The position numbers were made by a program, and so were the translations under genes. The notes under the pieces were generated by a model, which saw only the letters and a list, made by a program, of their open reading frames with translations, searched no databases and was not told where the DNA came from. 64,000 nucleotides of DNA, taken from Halorubrum salipaludis. Lineage in GTDB: Archaea; Halobacteriota; Halobacteria; Halobacteriales; Haloferacaceae. Location of the stretch: NCBI RefSeq assembly GCF_002286985.1, contig NZ_NSKC01000008.1, positions 248,001 through 312,000 on the forward strand. Direction: 5' to 3'. Of the stretch, positions 1-8,739 are shown piece by piece. The stretch's first letter is position 1; every line of letters starts with the position of its first letter.

Positions 1-61
1 CGCAGTTCATTTATAAACAAATTCGACGGTATTCCTTCTTCCGACGGGGCTCCGCCCCCAC

Positions 62-634
62 CTACGACACGCGGGCAATCACGGCGAACGTCTCGGTGCG
101 CTCGGAGGCGGAGATCACCTCGAACCCGGCCGCTTCCAGCGCCGCGACCGCGTCGCTCGCGTCGAAGCGCTCGTCGGCCGGCGGACCGTGTTCGCCGTCG
201 CCCGCGGCCGACCAGTCGAAGAGCGCGAGCCGGCCATCGGTACGGATCGCGCGGGCCAGCTCCGCGAGGGCGTCGTCGCTCGCGAACTCGTGGTACGTCA
301 TCGTCGAGAAGGCGGCGTCGAGCTCGCCGTCCTCGAAGGGAAGCGACGCCACGTCGCTCTCGACGAGTTCGACGTTCTCGGGAACGCCCTTCTCGCGGTA
401 GAACGCGTGCATCTCGGCCTGCACGTCGACGCCGTAGACGGCCTCGACGTGAGGCGCGACCGCGTCGGTGTAGAAGCCGGTGCCGCTCCCGAGGTCGGCG
501 ACGGTCGCCGCCGCGCGGTCGGCGCCGGCGGCCGTCAGCGATCCGACGACCTCCTCGGCGGAGACCCAGCGGTACCGGACCGCGGGGCGCTCCAGTCGGT
601 CGGCCTGCTCGGCGTCGAACGTGTGAAATCCCAT
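62..634 (-). CDS. class I SAM-dependent methyltransferase
   Basis: Predicted soluble SAM-dependent methyltransferase of 190 aa. The glycine-rich SAM-binding loop DLGSGTG lies near residues 47-53, and an acidic residue follows at the end of strand 2 (GVDVQ). The fold matches the Methyltransf_11/25 type. Nothing identifies the substrate. The ATG is the natural start, just before the short gap to the aminotransferase that is transcribed towards it. Family is secure, specific role unknown. Confidence 0.85.
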   Translation of the reverse strand: MGFHTFDAEQADRLERPAVRYRWVSAEEVVGSLTAAGADRAAATVADLGSGTGFYTDAVAPHVEAVYGVDVQAEMHAFYREKGVPENVELVESDVASLPFEDGELDAAFSTMTYHEFASDDALAELARAIRTDGRLALFDWSAAGDGEHGPPADERFDASDAVAALEAAGFEVISASERTETFAVIARVS

Positions 635-679
635 ACGCGGTCTTGTGCGTGAACCACTAAAACGCGTCCGGTCGCGGGC

Positions 680-1828
680 TCACCACTCGGCGGCGAGCGC
701 GTCGACCAAGCGGTCGATCTCGGCCTCGGTGGAGACGGCGTGGACCGACGCCCGGACCGCGTCCGGGTGCGGCAGCGAGCGGACCACGATCCCCTCGTCG
801 GCGAGTCGCTCGACCGTCGCCTCGGGGTCGTCGACCTCAACCGTGACGAGCCCGGTCTCGTACTCGCGCGGGCTCAGCAGCCGGTCGTCGGGAACGCCGT
901 CCTTGAGCCGGTCGGTGAGCGACGCGATCCGGTCTTCGATCGTCGAGATCCCGACCGCGTCGATCGCGTCGAGGGCCGCGACCAGCCCGGCGTGGGCCGC
1001 CGGGGTCGTCGTCCCGACCTCGAAGCGCTTCGCGCCCTGCTTAAACGCGATCTCGTCGGCGTCGGGGTCCTCGACGCTCCGGTAGCCGACCGCGCGCGGC
1101 GCCAGCTCGGCCGCGGCCTCGCGGTCGACGTAGAGGAAGCCGGACCCCCACGGGCCGAGCAGCCACTTGTGGCCCGCCGCCGCCACCGCGTCGGCGCCCC
1201 ATTCCGAGACGTCCATCGCGACCTGGCCGGGGGACTGGACCGCGTCGACGAGCGTGAACGCGCCCGCCTCGTCAGCGATCTCGACGAGGTCCGCGACCGG
1301 GAGCCGCGTCCCGTGGGTCCACGTGATCGCGCTGAAGCAGACGAGCCGCGCGTCCGTCACGGCCTCGGCGTACGCCTCGCGGTCGATCCGCCCGCTCTCC
1401 GTCTCGACGACCCGCACCTCGACGCCCTCGCGTTCGAGCCGCTGCCACGGGAGGACGCCGGCGGGGTGTTCCAGGTCCGTCCGGACGACGACGTCGCCGG
1501 GCTCCCAGTCGATCGCGCCCGCGATCCGGGTGATCCCGTCGGTCGTGCTCTCGGTCAGGGCGACCTCGTCGGGCTCGGCGCCGACGAAGTCGGCGACGCG
1601 CTCGCGCACCGTCTCGTACGTTCCGAAGGCGCGCTCGTACGGGTCGGTCGTCCCGGATCCGAACTCGTGGTCCGCGACGTAGTCGGACGCGGCCTCGACG
1701 ACGCGCTCGGGGCTCGGCCCGTGCGCGCCGAAGTTGAAGTACGCGGCCTCGCCGAGCGCCGGCACGTCCGCGCGCAGCTCGCGGAGCTCCCGCGAGGTCA
1801 TCCCGGTATCGGCCTCGAAATCGGCCAT
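680..1828 (-). CDS. class V PLP-dependent aminotransferase (cysteine desulfurase/selenocysteine lyase-like)
   Basis: 382-aa fold-type I PLP enzyme. The likely Schiff-base lysine is K221 in AGHKWLLGPWG, and the PLP-ring aspartate is in LVDAVQSPG near residue 195. These resemble the SufS/NifS-like and isopenicillin-N-epimerase-like branches. I see no clear catalytic Cys loop, so true cysteine desulfurase activity is uncertain. The ATG follows the thioredoxin stop codon with no gap, so the two are probably co-transcribed and translationally coupled. Confidence 0.88.
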   Translation of the reverse strand: MADFEADTGMTSRELRELRADVPALGEAAYFNFGAHGPSPERVVEAASDYVADHEFGSGTTDPYERAFGTYETVRERVADFVGAEPDEVALTESTTDGITRIAGAIDWEPGDVVVRTDLEHPAGVLPWQRLEREGVEVRVVETESGRIDREAYAEAVTDARLVCFSAITWTHGTRLPVADLVEIADEAGAFTLVDAVQSPGQVAMDVSEWGADAVAAAGHKWLLGPWGSGFLYVDREAAAELAPRAVGYRSVEDPDADEIAFKQGAKRFEVGTTTPAAHAGLVAALDAIDAVGISTIEDRIASLTDRLKDGVPDDRLLSPREYETGLVTVEVDDPEATVERLADEGIVVRSLPHPDAVRASVHAVSTEAEIDRLVDALAAEW

Positions 1829-2167
1829 TCAGGCGGTGTGCTCCGCGATCGAGTCGGCGAGCGCGTCCTCCGTCTGCGCGCCGACCATCCGCTCCGCGAG
1901 CTCGCCGCCGGCAAACACGAGCAGCGTCGGGATGCTCTGGACGCCGTACTCGCCGGCCAGCCCCTGGTGTTCGTCGACGTCGATCTTCAGGACGGTCGCA
2001 TCGGTGTCGCTCGCGACCGCCTCGACGGCCGGCTCCATCATCTGGCACGGGCCGCACCAGTCCGCGTAGAAGTCGACGAGGACCACGCCCTCGGCGACGT
2101 AGTCGTCGAACGCGTCGGGGTCGGTCAGCTGAATCGGTTCCGCGGGGGCAGCGTCAGGTGAACTCAT
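1829..2167 (-). CDS. trxA: thioredoxin
   Basis: 112-aa cytosolic thioredoxin. It has the redox centre WCGPC at residues 37-41, the preceding DFYAD strand and the cis-proline segment SIPTLLVF. The N-terminus has about 15 extra acidic and proline-rich residues, as is usual for haloarchaeal proteins. It is first in a two-gene unit with the class V aminotransferase, which suggests thiol or persulfide chemistry as a shared theme; this last point is inference. Confidence 0.93.
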   Translation of the reverse strand: MSSPDAAPAEPIQLTDPDAFDDYVAEGVVLVDFYADWCGPCQMMEPAVEAVASDTDATVLKIDVDEHQGLAGEYGVQSIPTLLVFAGGELAERMVGAQTEDALADSIAEHTA

Positions 2168-2310
2168 CGCTTCGTAGTACGCGCCCCACGCGGATAATGG
2201 TTTTGAACGAGTAACACAATACCGCCCGGCCGGTCGGAGGGGCGAGGCGCGTTCGAGAGAGGGCGACGCGCGTCCGAGGGTTCAAATTCGGGGGCGACGA
2301 ACCGGGGCGC

Positions 2311-2841
2311 ATGTACGCGGTCGTCGGCTGCAACGAGTGCGCGGCGATGTGGCTCCTCGCGGACCCGCGGACGAGCGACAGCGCGCAGTGCCCCCGCTGC
2401 GGGAAGACGCACCGGACGGCGAAGCTCAAGCGGTTCTTCGAGTCGGACGACCGCGAGGCGGCCCGCGAGGCCCGGGCCGCGCTGCTCGCGAAGAAGCGCG
2501 ACGAGAGCGCGGCGTTCGCCAAGATCGACCACGTCTCGGAGCTCGAACGCGCCGTCGACGAGGCGGGGATCGACGACCGCGAGTACCTGGAAGCGTCCGG
2601 GATCGACGCCGACGCCGTCGACGAGGCGGGCGCCCGCGCTGAGGGCGGCGGGTCGGGCTCGCGGAGCCGGACCGAAGTCGTCCGTGACGCGGTCGAGGCG
2701 GTCGACGACCCCACCGAGGAGCGCGTCGTGGCGCACGCGAGCGAACGCGGGGTCCCCGCCGAGACGGCCCGAGAGATCCTGACGCGGCTCGCCCGCCGCG
2801 GGGAGCTCTCCGAGTCGGGCGGGCGCTACCGGGCCCTCTGA
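2311..2841 (+). CDS. zinc-ribbon DUF5817-type protein
   Basis: 176-aa haloarchaeal protein. The N-terminal zinc ribbon has C7/C10 (GCNEC) and C27/C30 (CPRCGK). A charged helical segment follows, and the C-terminal ~60 residues look like a winged helix (REILTRLARRGELSESGGRYRAL). It matches what I recall of the DUF5817 family. A nucleic-acid-binding role is plausible from zinc ribbon plus wHTH but unproven. It is divergent from the thioredoxin gene. Confidence 0.8.
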   Translation: MYAVVGCNECAAMWLLADPRTSDSAQCPRCGKTHRTAKLKRFFESDDREAAREARAALLAKKRDESAAFAKIDHVSELERAVDEAGIDDREYLEASGIDADAVDEAGARAEGGGSGSRSRTEVVRDAVEAVDDPTEERVVAHASERGVPAETAREILTRLARRGELSESGGRYRAL

Positions 2842-2932
2842 GGGCGTCGGTCCGCGATCGAAGCCCGGTTTCCTGACGACGACGCCCGATTCCCTGACAA
2901 AGCACTTATACTATCGTTCAGACGTGTCGCGT

Positions 2933-3949
2933 ATGGACACGCGAACTGCCCTCCTGGCGGCCGCCGCCGCGCTCCTGCTCGCGGGCGCGATCGGCGCCGT
3001 CGCCGCGCCGGACGCGATCGTCGACCCGCGCGAGGCCGACGAGCGCCCCGGCGACGTACGCATCGTGGACACGGTCGTCTCGCCGGGCGAAGTGCGCGGC
3101 GAGACCGCGGAGCTCCGGCTCGGAGTCGACCTCCGACACCGGGGTTCGGCCGTCGAGAACGTCACGGTCCGCCACCGCGCTATCGGCGCCGACTCGGGGC
3201 TGCTCGTCGACGAGACGACGGTCGACGTCGGCGACGTCGACGGCGGCGGCGAGCGCACCGTGAACGGCTCCGTCGACGTGGACCGCGAAGGCGGCTACCG
3301 GATCGAGACCGTCGTCTTCGCCGACGGCGAACGGCGGGCGAGCCAGACGACGCGCGTCGGCGGCGTCGCGGCGCTCACGCCCGACTACGCCGACTCGCGG
3401 GTCGGCTTCACCGAGGGGAACGTCTGGCCGACCGTGGCGGTCAGCGTGCGCGAGGCCGACAACGAGACGGCGACGCTGTCGGTGTCTATCTCGGTGACGA
3501 ACCGCGGGGACGCCGCCTCGGAGCCGCTCGACCTCCGAGTGCTCTTCCGGCAGTCGGAGTCGAACGTGATCGCCGACGAGGCGAGCGAGACGGTCGGCGA
3601 GGTCCGGCCCGGCCGGACCGACACCGTGACGACGACCGTCGAGGTGCCGGCGAACTACAACTACTACGTCGACGCCGCGCTGTGGAGCGACGACGTGCTC
3701 ATCGACGAGACGCAGGGCGTCGCCAACCTGAACCCGCGAGAGACGATCAGCGCGGACGAGACGGTCGAGGAGGTCGAGTTCGCCGTCGAGGACTTCACGG
3801 GGGGCACGGGGGGCGACGACGCGGCGGACGAAGCCGGCGCTCCCGACCGCGGAGAGGACGGCGCCGGGGACTCGACCCCCGGTTTCGGCCCCCTCGTCGC
3901 GCTCGTCGCGCTCGTCGCCGCGGCCCTCGTCGCACGGAGGCGACCATGA
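2933..3949 (+). CDS. PGF-CTERM-anchored surface protein (DUF7490-like)
   Basis: Secreted protein of 338 aa from the ATG at 2933; an in-frame GTG lies 9 bases upstream. A hydrophobic signal peptide covers residues 1-25. Two Ig/CARDB-like beta domains with several N-glycosylation sequons follow, then an Asp/Gly-rich linker. The C-terminus has the tripartite sorting signal: TPGFGP, a hydrophobic helix, and ARRRP. This is the archaeosortase A (PGF-CTERM) signal, which leads to lipid anchoring at the S-layer. The stop overlaps the next gene as ATGA. Confidence 0.85.
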   Translation: MDTRTALLAAAAALLLAGAIGAVAAPDAIVDPREADERPGDVRIVDTVVSPGEVRGETAELRLGVDLRHRGSAVENVTVRHRAIGADSGLLVDETTVDVGDVDGGGERTVNGSVDVDREGGYRIETVVFADGERRASQTTRVGGVAALTPDYADSRVGFTEGNVWPTVAVSVREADNETATLSVSISVTNRGDAASEPLDLRVLFRQSESNVIADEASETVGEVRPGRTDTVTTTVEVPANYNYYVDAALWSDDVLIDETQGVANLNPRETISADETVEEVEFAVEDFTGGTGGDDAADEAGAPDRGEDGAGDSTPGFGPLVALVALVAAALVARRRP

Positions 3950-4383
3950 CCGACGACCGAGACCGCGTCGACTCGGACGGCGATCCCGACGACACCACCG
4001 ACACACCACCCGGACCCATGACCGACACCACCACCGACGAGACCGCCACCGCCGACCGCGAACCGCGCACGACCGACGCCGGAAGCGACGCGACCGGAGA
4101 CGCCGACGGAGGCGGCTGGTTCGATCCGATCTCGGCCGGCGACCTCCGCGGGCTCATCGACCGGATCGGGCTCGCCGCGCTGATACTGCTCGCGCTGATC
4201 GCGGGGTGGAGCTTCTACAGCCAGGCCGGCCGGGCGATCCGGACGTGGCTCGACCCGGCCTACCAGCCGATCGCCCTCGCGGCGTTCAACCTCGCGGTGC
4301 TGCTCGTCGCGCTCGCGGGCGTCGCTCACCAGCTGTACCGGATCCGTCGGAGCGAGGGAGGAGGCGGGAAGGCGGCGGAGTGA
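3946..4383 (+). CDS. small two-TM membrane protein (DUF8060-like)
   Basis: 145-aa protein. A disordered acidic Thr/Asp-rich N-terminus of about 60 residues is followed by two membrane helices (LAALILLALIAGWSFY and LAAFNLAVLLVALAGVAHQL) and a basic tail. It overlaps the PGF-CTERM gene by ATGA, so it is translationally coupled and probably works with it at the membrane. An alternative ATG lies at 4018. I do not recognise a biochemical function. Confidence 0.75.
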   Translation: MTDDRDRVDSDGDPDDTTDTPPGPMTDTTTDETATADREPRTTDAGSDATGDADGGGWFDPISAGDLRGLIDRIGLAALILLALIAGWSFYSQAGRAIRTWLDPAYQPIALAAFNLAVLLVALAGVAHQLYRIRRSEGGGGKAAE

Positions 4384-4409
4384 GTAGCGGTCGACTCCCC
4401 CGAAGCCGC

Positions 4410-4778
4410 CTACTCTTCGGGGAGGTCGTCGGTGTTCGTCGGAACCCGCTCGACCTGCCCCGCGAGCGTCGCCGCGTCGCCCGCGACGGTGGAGGCGTCG
4501 ACGCCCGCCTCGTTCGCGACCAGCCGAACGTGCGCGGCCAGCAGGGCGAGCGCGCGAAGCCCCTCGTTCTCCGCGTCGCCGTCTCCCCGCTGAGCGAACG
4601 TGGTGTCGACCTCGCCGTCGCGGACGACGCCGACGTGGACCGCCTCGATCCCCTCGCCGTCGAGGAGGTCTCGGGCGCGGTCGACCTCGGCGGCGAACGG
4701 GCCGGCGTCCGGGCCCTCGTCCGAGCCGTCCGCGTCGTCGGCCGTCGCTCCGTCTGCGGGGACATCGTCGTCGCTCAT
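4410..4778 (-). CDS. conserved acidic haloarchaeal protein of unknown function
   Basis: 122-aa soluble acidic protein. A disordered N-terminus (ADGATADDADGSDEGPD) precedes one compact alpha/beta domain containing AVHVGVVRDGEVDTTF and a helical C-terminus. Cysteines and recognisable active-site motifs are absent. It is convergent with the DUF8060-like gene and lies downstream of the Rieske gene on the same strand (about 100 bp gap). Probably a DUF8113-type protein; I cannot assign a role. Confidence 0.7.
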   Translation of the reverse strand: MSDDDVPADGATADDADGSDEGPDAGPFAAEVDRARDLLDGEGIEAVHVGVVRDGEVDTTFAQRGDGDAENEGLRALALLAAHVRLVANEAGVDASTVAGDAATLAGQVERVPTNTDDLPEE

Positions 4779-4876
4779 GGAACGGGGTACGCGAAGCGGG
4801 GAGAAAAGCGCGGCGCCCGGCGGAGCGCGCGGGGGCCGCGGTTGCCGCGGTTCGGGCGCGCGCGTCCGTTCGCCGG

Positions 4877-5713
4877 CTACTCGTCCGGACGAGGCCGGGC
4901 GATGAACAGCGACTCTTCGAGGGTGAACGGGTCGTACGTCGACTGGTGGCAGACGCAGTAGGTCCCGTTGGCGGCGTCGTACCGGGCGGACTCCTCTAAC
5001 ACCTTGTAGTCGGGGATACAACAGAAGTGCGTACAGACGTTGAGGTACGCGATGAACCCCTGGTCCGTCGAGGCGGAGACCCACTCGTCGTTCTCCGCGG
5101 CCTCCTCGATCCGCGGCGAGCGGATGACGATAGCGTTGAGGTCGGTGTCGGCGTCCTCGGAGCGCCACGTGACGGACGCCGGCTTCCCGACGCCGTCGTC
5201 GCCGACCCCGTTGCCCCACTCGGCGTAGTCGTCGAAGTCGTCGACGTGGATCTGGTCGCCCGCGTCGTAGGTCTCGTCCTGCCAGTCGTACTTCCCGGGG
5301 GCCGCCCGGAACAGGTTGTCCGACTCGAAGTTCGGATCGATGTTCTCCTGCGACTCGACGCCGCAGTACTGGAACCACTCGCCGGAGTAGGTCCGGCCGC
5401 CGAGCTGCTCCTGTGCGACCTCGATCTCTCGGCCCTCCTGCGTGACGGTCTGGACCTCGGGCCAGATCCCGCGGATGTACCCGTCGTCGGTGACCTCAAC
5501 CGGGATCTGCGGGAGGCCGCGCGGCGCCGGGCCGCCGGTGTGAGCGATCGACATCGCGACGGTCGACCCGCCGCCGACGCCGCCGGAGGTCGTCAGGGTG
5601 TTCACCGTTGCCGACCCCATCGCGCCGACCCCCGCCAGGGCCGCGCCCCCGACGACGCCCTTGACGAAGCGACGCCGGCCGGACTCGGCCGGATACTTGT
5701 CGGACTGACTCAT
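4877..5713 (-). CDS. Rieske [2Fe-2S] protein, Tat-exported, bc1/b6f type
   Basis: 278-aa Rieske protein. The N-terminus has a Tat motif (GRRRFVKGVV, residues 12-21) and a hydrophobic helix that would stay as a membrane anchor. The C-terminal cluster boxes are CTHFCC (residues 227-232) and CVCHQSTYDP (residues 253-262), which give the two Cys and two His ligands plus the disulfide cysteines. It would act on the outer face, passing electrons from quinol to halocyanin. No cytochrome b gene is adjacent. The start at 5713 places the Tat motif correctly; longer versions do not. Confidence 0.88.
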   Translation of the reverse strand: MSQSDKYPAESGRRRFVKGVVGGAALAGVGAMGSATVNTLTTSGGVGGGSTVAMSIAHTGGPAPRGLPQIPVEVTDDGYIRGIWPEVQTVTQEGREIEVAQEQLGGRTYSGEWFQYCGVESQENIDPNFESDNLFRAAPGKYDWQDETYDAGDQIHVDDFDDYAEWGNGVGDDGVGKPASVTWRSEDADTDLNAIVIRSPRIEEAAENDEWVSASTDQGFIAYLNVCTHFCCIPDYKVLEESARYDAANGTYCVCHQSTYDPFTLEESLFIARPRPDE

Positions 5714-5955
5714 ACTCGCTGTTCGGGTTGGGCCGGTAAAAAGGGTGACGAACCCTCCACCCGACGAGCGCGACGACCGGGTTCGGGCGCCGGCCGTCCG
5801 GGTCGCGACCCCGTCCGAACCGATGGGGCCGAACCTGGACCCCCGCGTCTGGATCCGGGAGCTGTCGAACGATCGATCGATACGTTTATTCGAAACCGAG
5901 GCAAACCTTCGTTCGGACACCGCTTTTAACCCACCGCAATGGGTGTACCTGTGGT

Positions 5956-8658
5956 ATGGTGTTGCACAATCGAGACGTGCGGACGGACGTCCGGGAGCTC
6001 GGCGCGCTCGTCGGGGACGTCCTCGCCGCGCAGGCCTCCACCGAGGCGTACGAGACCGTCGAGGACCTCCGGAACGCGGCGATCGACTACCGGCGCGGCG
6101 ACGCGGCGAGCCGCGACGCGCTCCACGAGTCGGTCGGCGAGCTGTCGACGACCCGGGAGGAGATCGTCGCCCGCGCGTTCACGACCTACTTCGAGCTGAT
6201 CAACCTCGCGGAGGAGCGGGAGCGCGTCCGGGCCATCCGGGGCGCAGACGAGGAGGGAGCGCTCCACGACTCCTTCGACGCCACGATCGCCGAGTTCGCG
6301 GCGGCCGGCGTCGAGCCGGAGGAACTGGAGGAACTGCTCGCGGACGTGCTCATCGAGCCGACGTTCACCGCCCACCCCACCGAGGCGCGGAGAGCCACAG
6401 TGAAGGCGAAGCTCCGGTCGATCGCCAACCACCTGGAGGAGCTCGACGAGCGCAACCTCACCGAGCGCGAGCGCAACGGGATCTGGCGCGACGTCACCGC
6501 CGAGGTGACCAGCCTCTGGGGGACCCGGCAGGTGCGCCAGCGCAGCCCGGAGCCGGAAGACGAGGCGCGGAACGTCCAGTGGTACTTGGAGAACACCCTC
6601 TTCGACGTGGTGGGCGACGCCTACGAGGAGTTCGAGGAGACCATCTCGAAGGAGTACGACGACGTGGACTGCCCGAAGCTCTTCGAGTTCCGGTCGTGGG
6701 CGGGCTCGGACCGCGACGGCAACCCGTTCGTCACGCCCGAGGTGACCGACGAGACGCTGGCGCGGCAGCGCGAGGTCGCCGTCGAGAAGTACCGCGACCG
6801 GTGTAAGCGGCTCTCGGCCGTGTTGAGCCAGGACGGCGAGCGCTACGCGGTCGACGACAAGCTCACGGAGTCGCTCTCGGCCGACGCCGAGCGGTTCCCG
6901 ACCGTCGTCGAGGAGGCGCGCGAGCGCTACCCCGACGAGCCGTACCGCCAGAAGCTCCGCCTGATGCGCGAGCGGCTCGACCGGGTCGACGACGTGCGCC
7001 CCGGCGAGTACCCCGACGGCGACGCCTTCCTCGCGGATCTGGACGTGATCGCCGACTCGCTGGCGGCGGACGGCCAGGACGCGGTCCGCGAGTCGTTCGT
7101 CGAACCGCTCCGCCGGCAGGTGGACACGTTCGGGTTCACGCTCGCGTCGCTGGACCTCCGCGACCACCGCGAGAACCACACCGAGGCCGTCGCCGAGGCG
7201 GTCGCGACCGAGGGCGTCGACTACCGCGGGATGGACGAGGACGCCCGAGAGGAGTTCCTCACCGAGGCGATCCTCCAAGAGGACCCGGTCGTCGACGCCG
7301 ACGAGCCCGGCGACGTCTCCGAGACCACCGAACGGGTGCTCCGCCGGTTCCAGGAGCTCGCCGAGTGGCAGGACGAGTACGGCGCGCAGGCGATCGACAC
7401 CTACTGCATCTCGATGACCGAGGAGCCGAGCCACGTGCTCGAAGTGCTCTTCTTGGCCGATCAGGTCGGCGTCGTCTCGCTGCCGGACCACTGCGGCCTC
7501 GACGTGGTCCCCCTGTTGGAGACGGAGTCCGCGCTCAACGGCGCCGAGCGCATCCTCGGGACCCTCTTCGAGAACGAGGCGTATGCGACGGCGCTGGAGG
7601 TCCGCGACGAGGTCCAGGAGGTCATGCTCGGCTACTCCGACTCCAACAAGGAGAACGGGTTCCTCGCCGCGAACTGGGACCTCTACGAGAACCAGCGCCG
7701 GATCGCGCGGTTCTGCCGCGAGGAGGAGGTCACCCTGCGGCTGTTCCACGGCCGCGGCGGCTCCATCTCGCGGGGCGGCGGCCCCATGAACGAGGCGCTG
7801 CTCGCGCTCCCCAACGAGACGGTGACGGGGCAGGTGAAGTTCACTGAGCAGGGCGAGGCGATCGCCGAGAAGTACGCCAACCCGCGGATCGCCGAGCGGG
7901 AGCTCGAACAGATGCTCGACGCGCAGATCCGCGCGCGCCACGAGGCCAACGAGGAGCCCACCGAGGACGTGCCCGACGAGTGGGTCGACGCGATGGAGAC
8001 GATGGCCCCCGCCGCCCGGAAGACGTACCGCGATCTGTTGAACACCGACGGGTTCGTCGACTACTTCGGACAGGCGACCCCGATCTCCGTCGTCGAGAAC
8101 CTCAACCTCGGCTCGCGCCCCGCCTCGCGCTCCGGCGAGCGCACCGTCGAGGACCTCCGCGCCATCCCGTGGGTGTTCTCGTGGACCCAGACCCGGCTCA
8201 TCCTCCCGGGCTGGTACTCGCTCGCGTCCGGGCTCGATGCCTACCTCGACGCGGTCGGCGAGGAGGAGGGCCTCGAAACCCTCCGAGAGATGTACGACGA
8301 GTGGCCGTTCTTCCGCACGACCCTCGACAACGCCGCGCTCGCGCTCGCCCGCACCGACCCCGAGATCGCCGCCGAGTACGCCGACCTCGCGGACGACGAC
8401 CTCCGCGAGCGCTTCTTCCCCGAGCTGATCGGGGAGTACGAGCGCGGCCGCGAACTCGTCCTGTCGATCAGCGGCCGCGACGACCTGATCCGTCGCGAGT
8501 GGCTCGAAGAGAGCCTCGACCGGCGGAACCCCTACGTCGACCCACTCAACCTGCTGCAGGCGAACCTGCTCGGGCGGACCCACCGCACCGACGAGGAGGA
8601 GCGGACCCTCCGGCTCACCGTCAACGGCATCGCCGCCGGGATGAAGAACACGGGGTAG
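5956..8658 (+). CDS. ppc: phosphoenolpyruvate carboxylase
   Basis: 900-aa bacterial-type PEP carboxylase that makes oxaloacetate from PEP and bicarbonate (anaplerosis). The catalytic His is in FTAHPTEARR (about residue 138). PEP-site loops are GSDRDGNPFVT and GYSDSNKENG, and the glycine-rich loop is FHGRGGSISRGGGP. The C-terminus ends MKNTG, like the family's RNTG. A TATA-like GCTTTTAA about 27-30 bases upstream suggests a leaderless transcript. Full length for the family. Confidence 0.95.
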   Translation: MVLHNRDVRTDVRELGALVGDVLAAQASTEAYETVEDLRNAAIDYRRGDAASRDALHESVGELSTTREEIVARAFTTYFELINLAEERERVRAIRGADEEGALHDSFDATIAEFAAAGVEPEELEELLADVLIEPTFTAHPTEARRATVKAKLRSIANHLEELDERNLTERERNGIWRDVTAEVTSLWGTRQVRQRSPEPEDEARNVQWYLENTLFDVVGDAYEEFEETISKEYDDVDCPKLFEFRSWAGSDRDGNPFVTPEVTDETLARQREVAVEKYRDRCKRLSAVLSQDGERYAVDDKLTESLSADAERFPTVVEEARERYPDEPYRQKLRLMRERLDRVDDVRPGEYPDGDAFLADLDVIADSLAADGQDAVRESFVEPLRRQVDTFGFTLASLDLRDHRENHTEAVAEAVATEGVDYRGMDEDAREEFLTEAILQEDPVVDADEPGDVSETTERVLRRFQELAEWQDEYGAQAIDTYCISMTEEPSHVLEVLFLADQVGVVSLPDHCGLDVVPLLETESALNGAERILGTLFENEAYATALEVRDEVQEVMLGYSDSNKENGFLAANWDLYENQRRIARFCREEEVTLRLFHGRGGSISRGGGPMNEALLALPNETVTGQVKFTEQGEAIAEKYANPRIAERELEQMLDAQIRARHEANEEPTEDVPDEWVDAMETMAPAARKTYRDLLNTDGFVDYFGQATPISVVENLNLGSRPASRSGERTVEDLRAIPWVFSWTQTRLILPGWYSLASGLDAYLDAVGEEEGLETLREMYDEWPFFRTTLDNAALALARTDPEIAAEYADLADDDLRERFFPELIGEYERGRELVLSISGRDDLIRREWLEESLDRRNPYVDPLNLLQANLLGRTHRTDEEERTLRLTVNGIAAGMKNTG

Positions 8659-8739
8659 TCCGCCCGTTCGCTCGCCTCGGCGGCGGCTCCTCCGTTCGGA
8701 GGCGGAGCGGGCCGGCCGGAGACGGGTGCCCTCGCTGTG

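Noticed and set aside
5926-8583. 885-codon open frame antisense to PEP carboxylase
   Set aside because: Arg/Val/Leu/Asp-rich composition typical of the antisense of a G+C-rich gene, with no domain. The plus strand has every PEP carboxylase motif.
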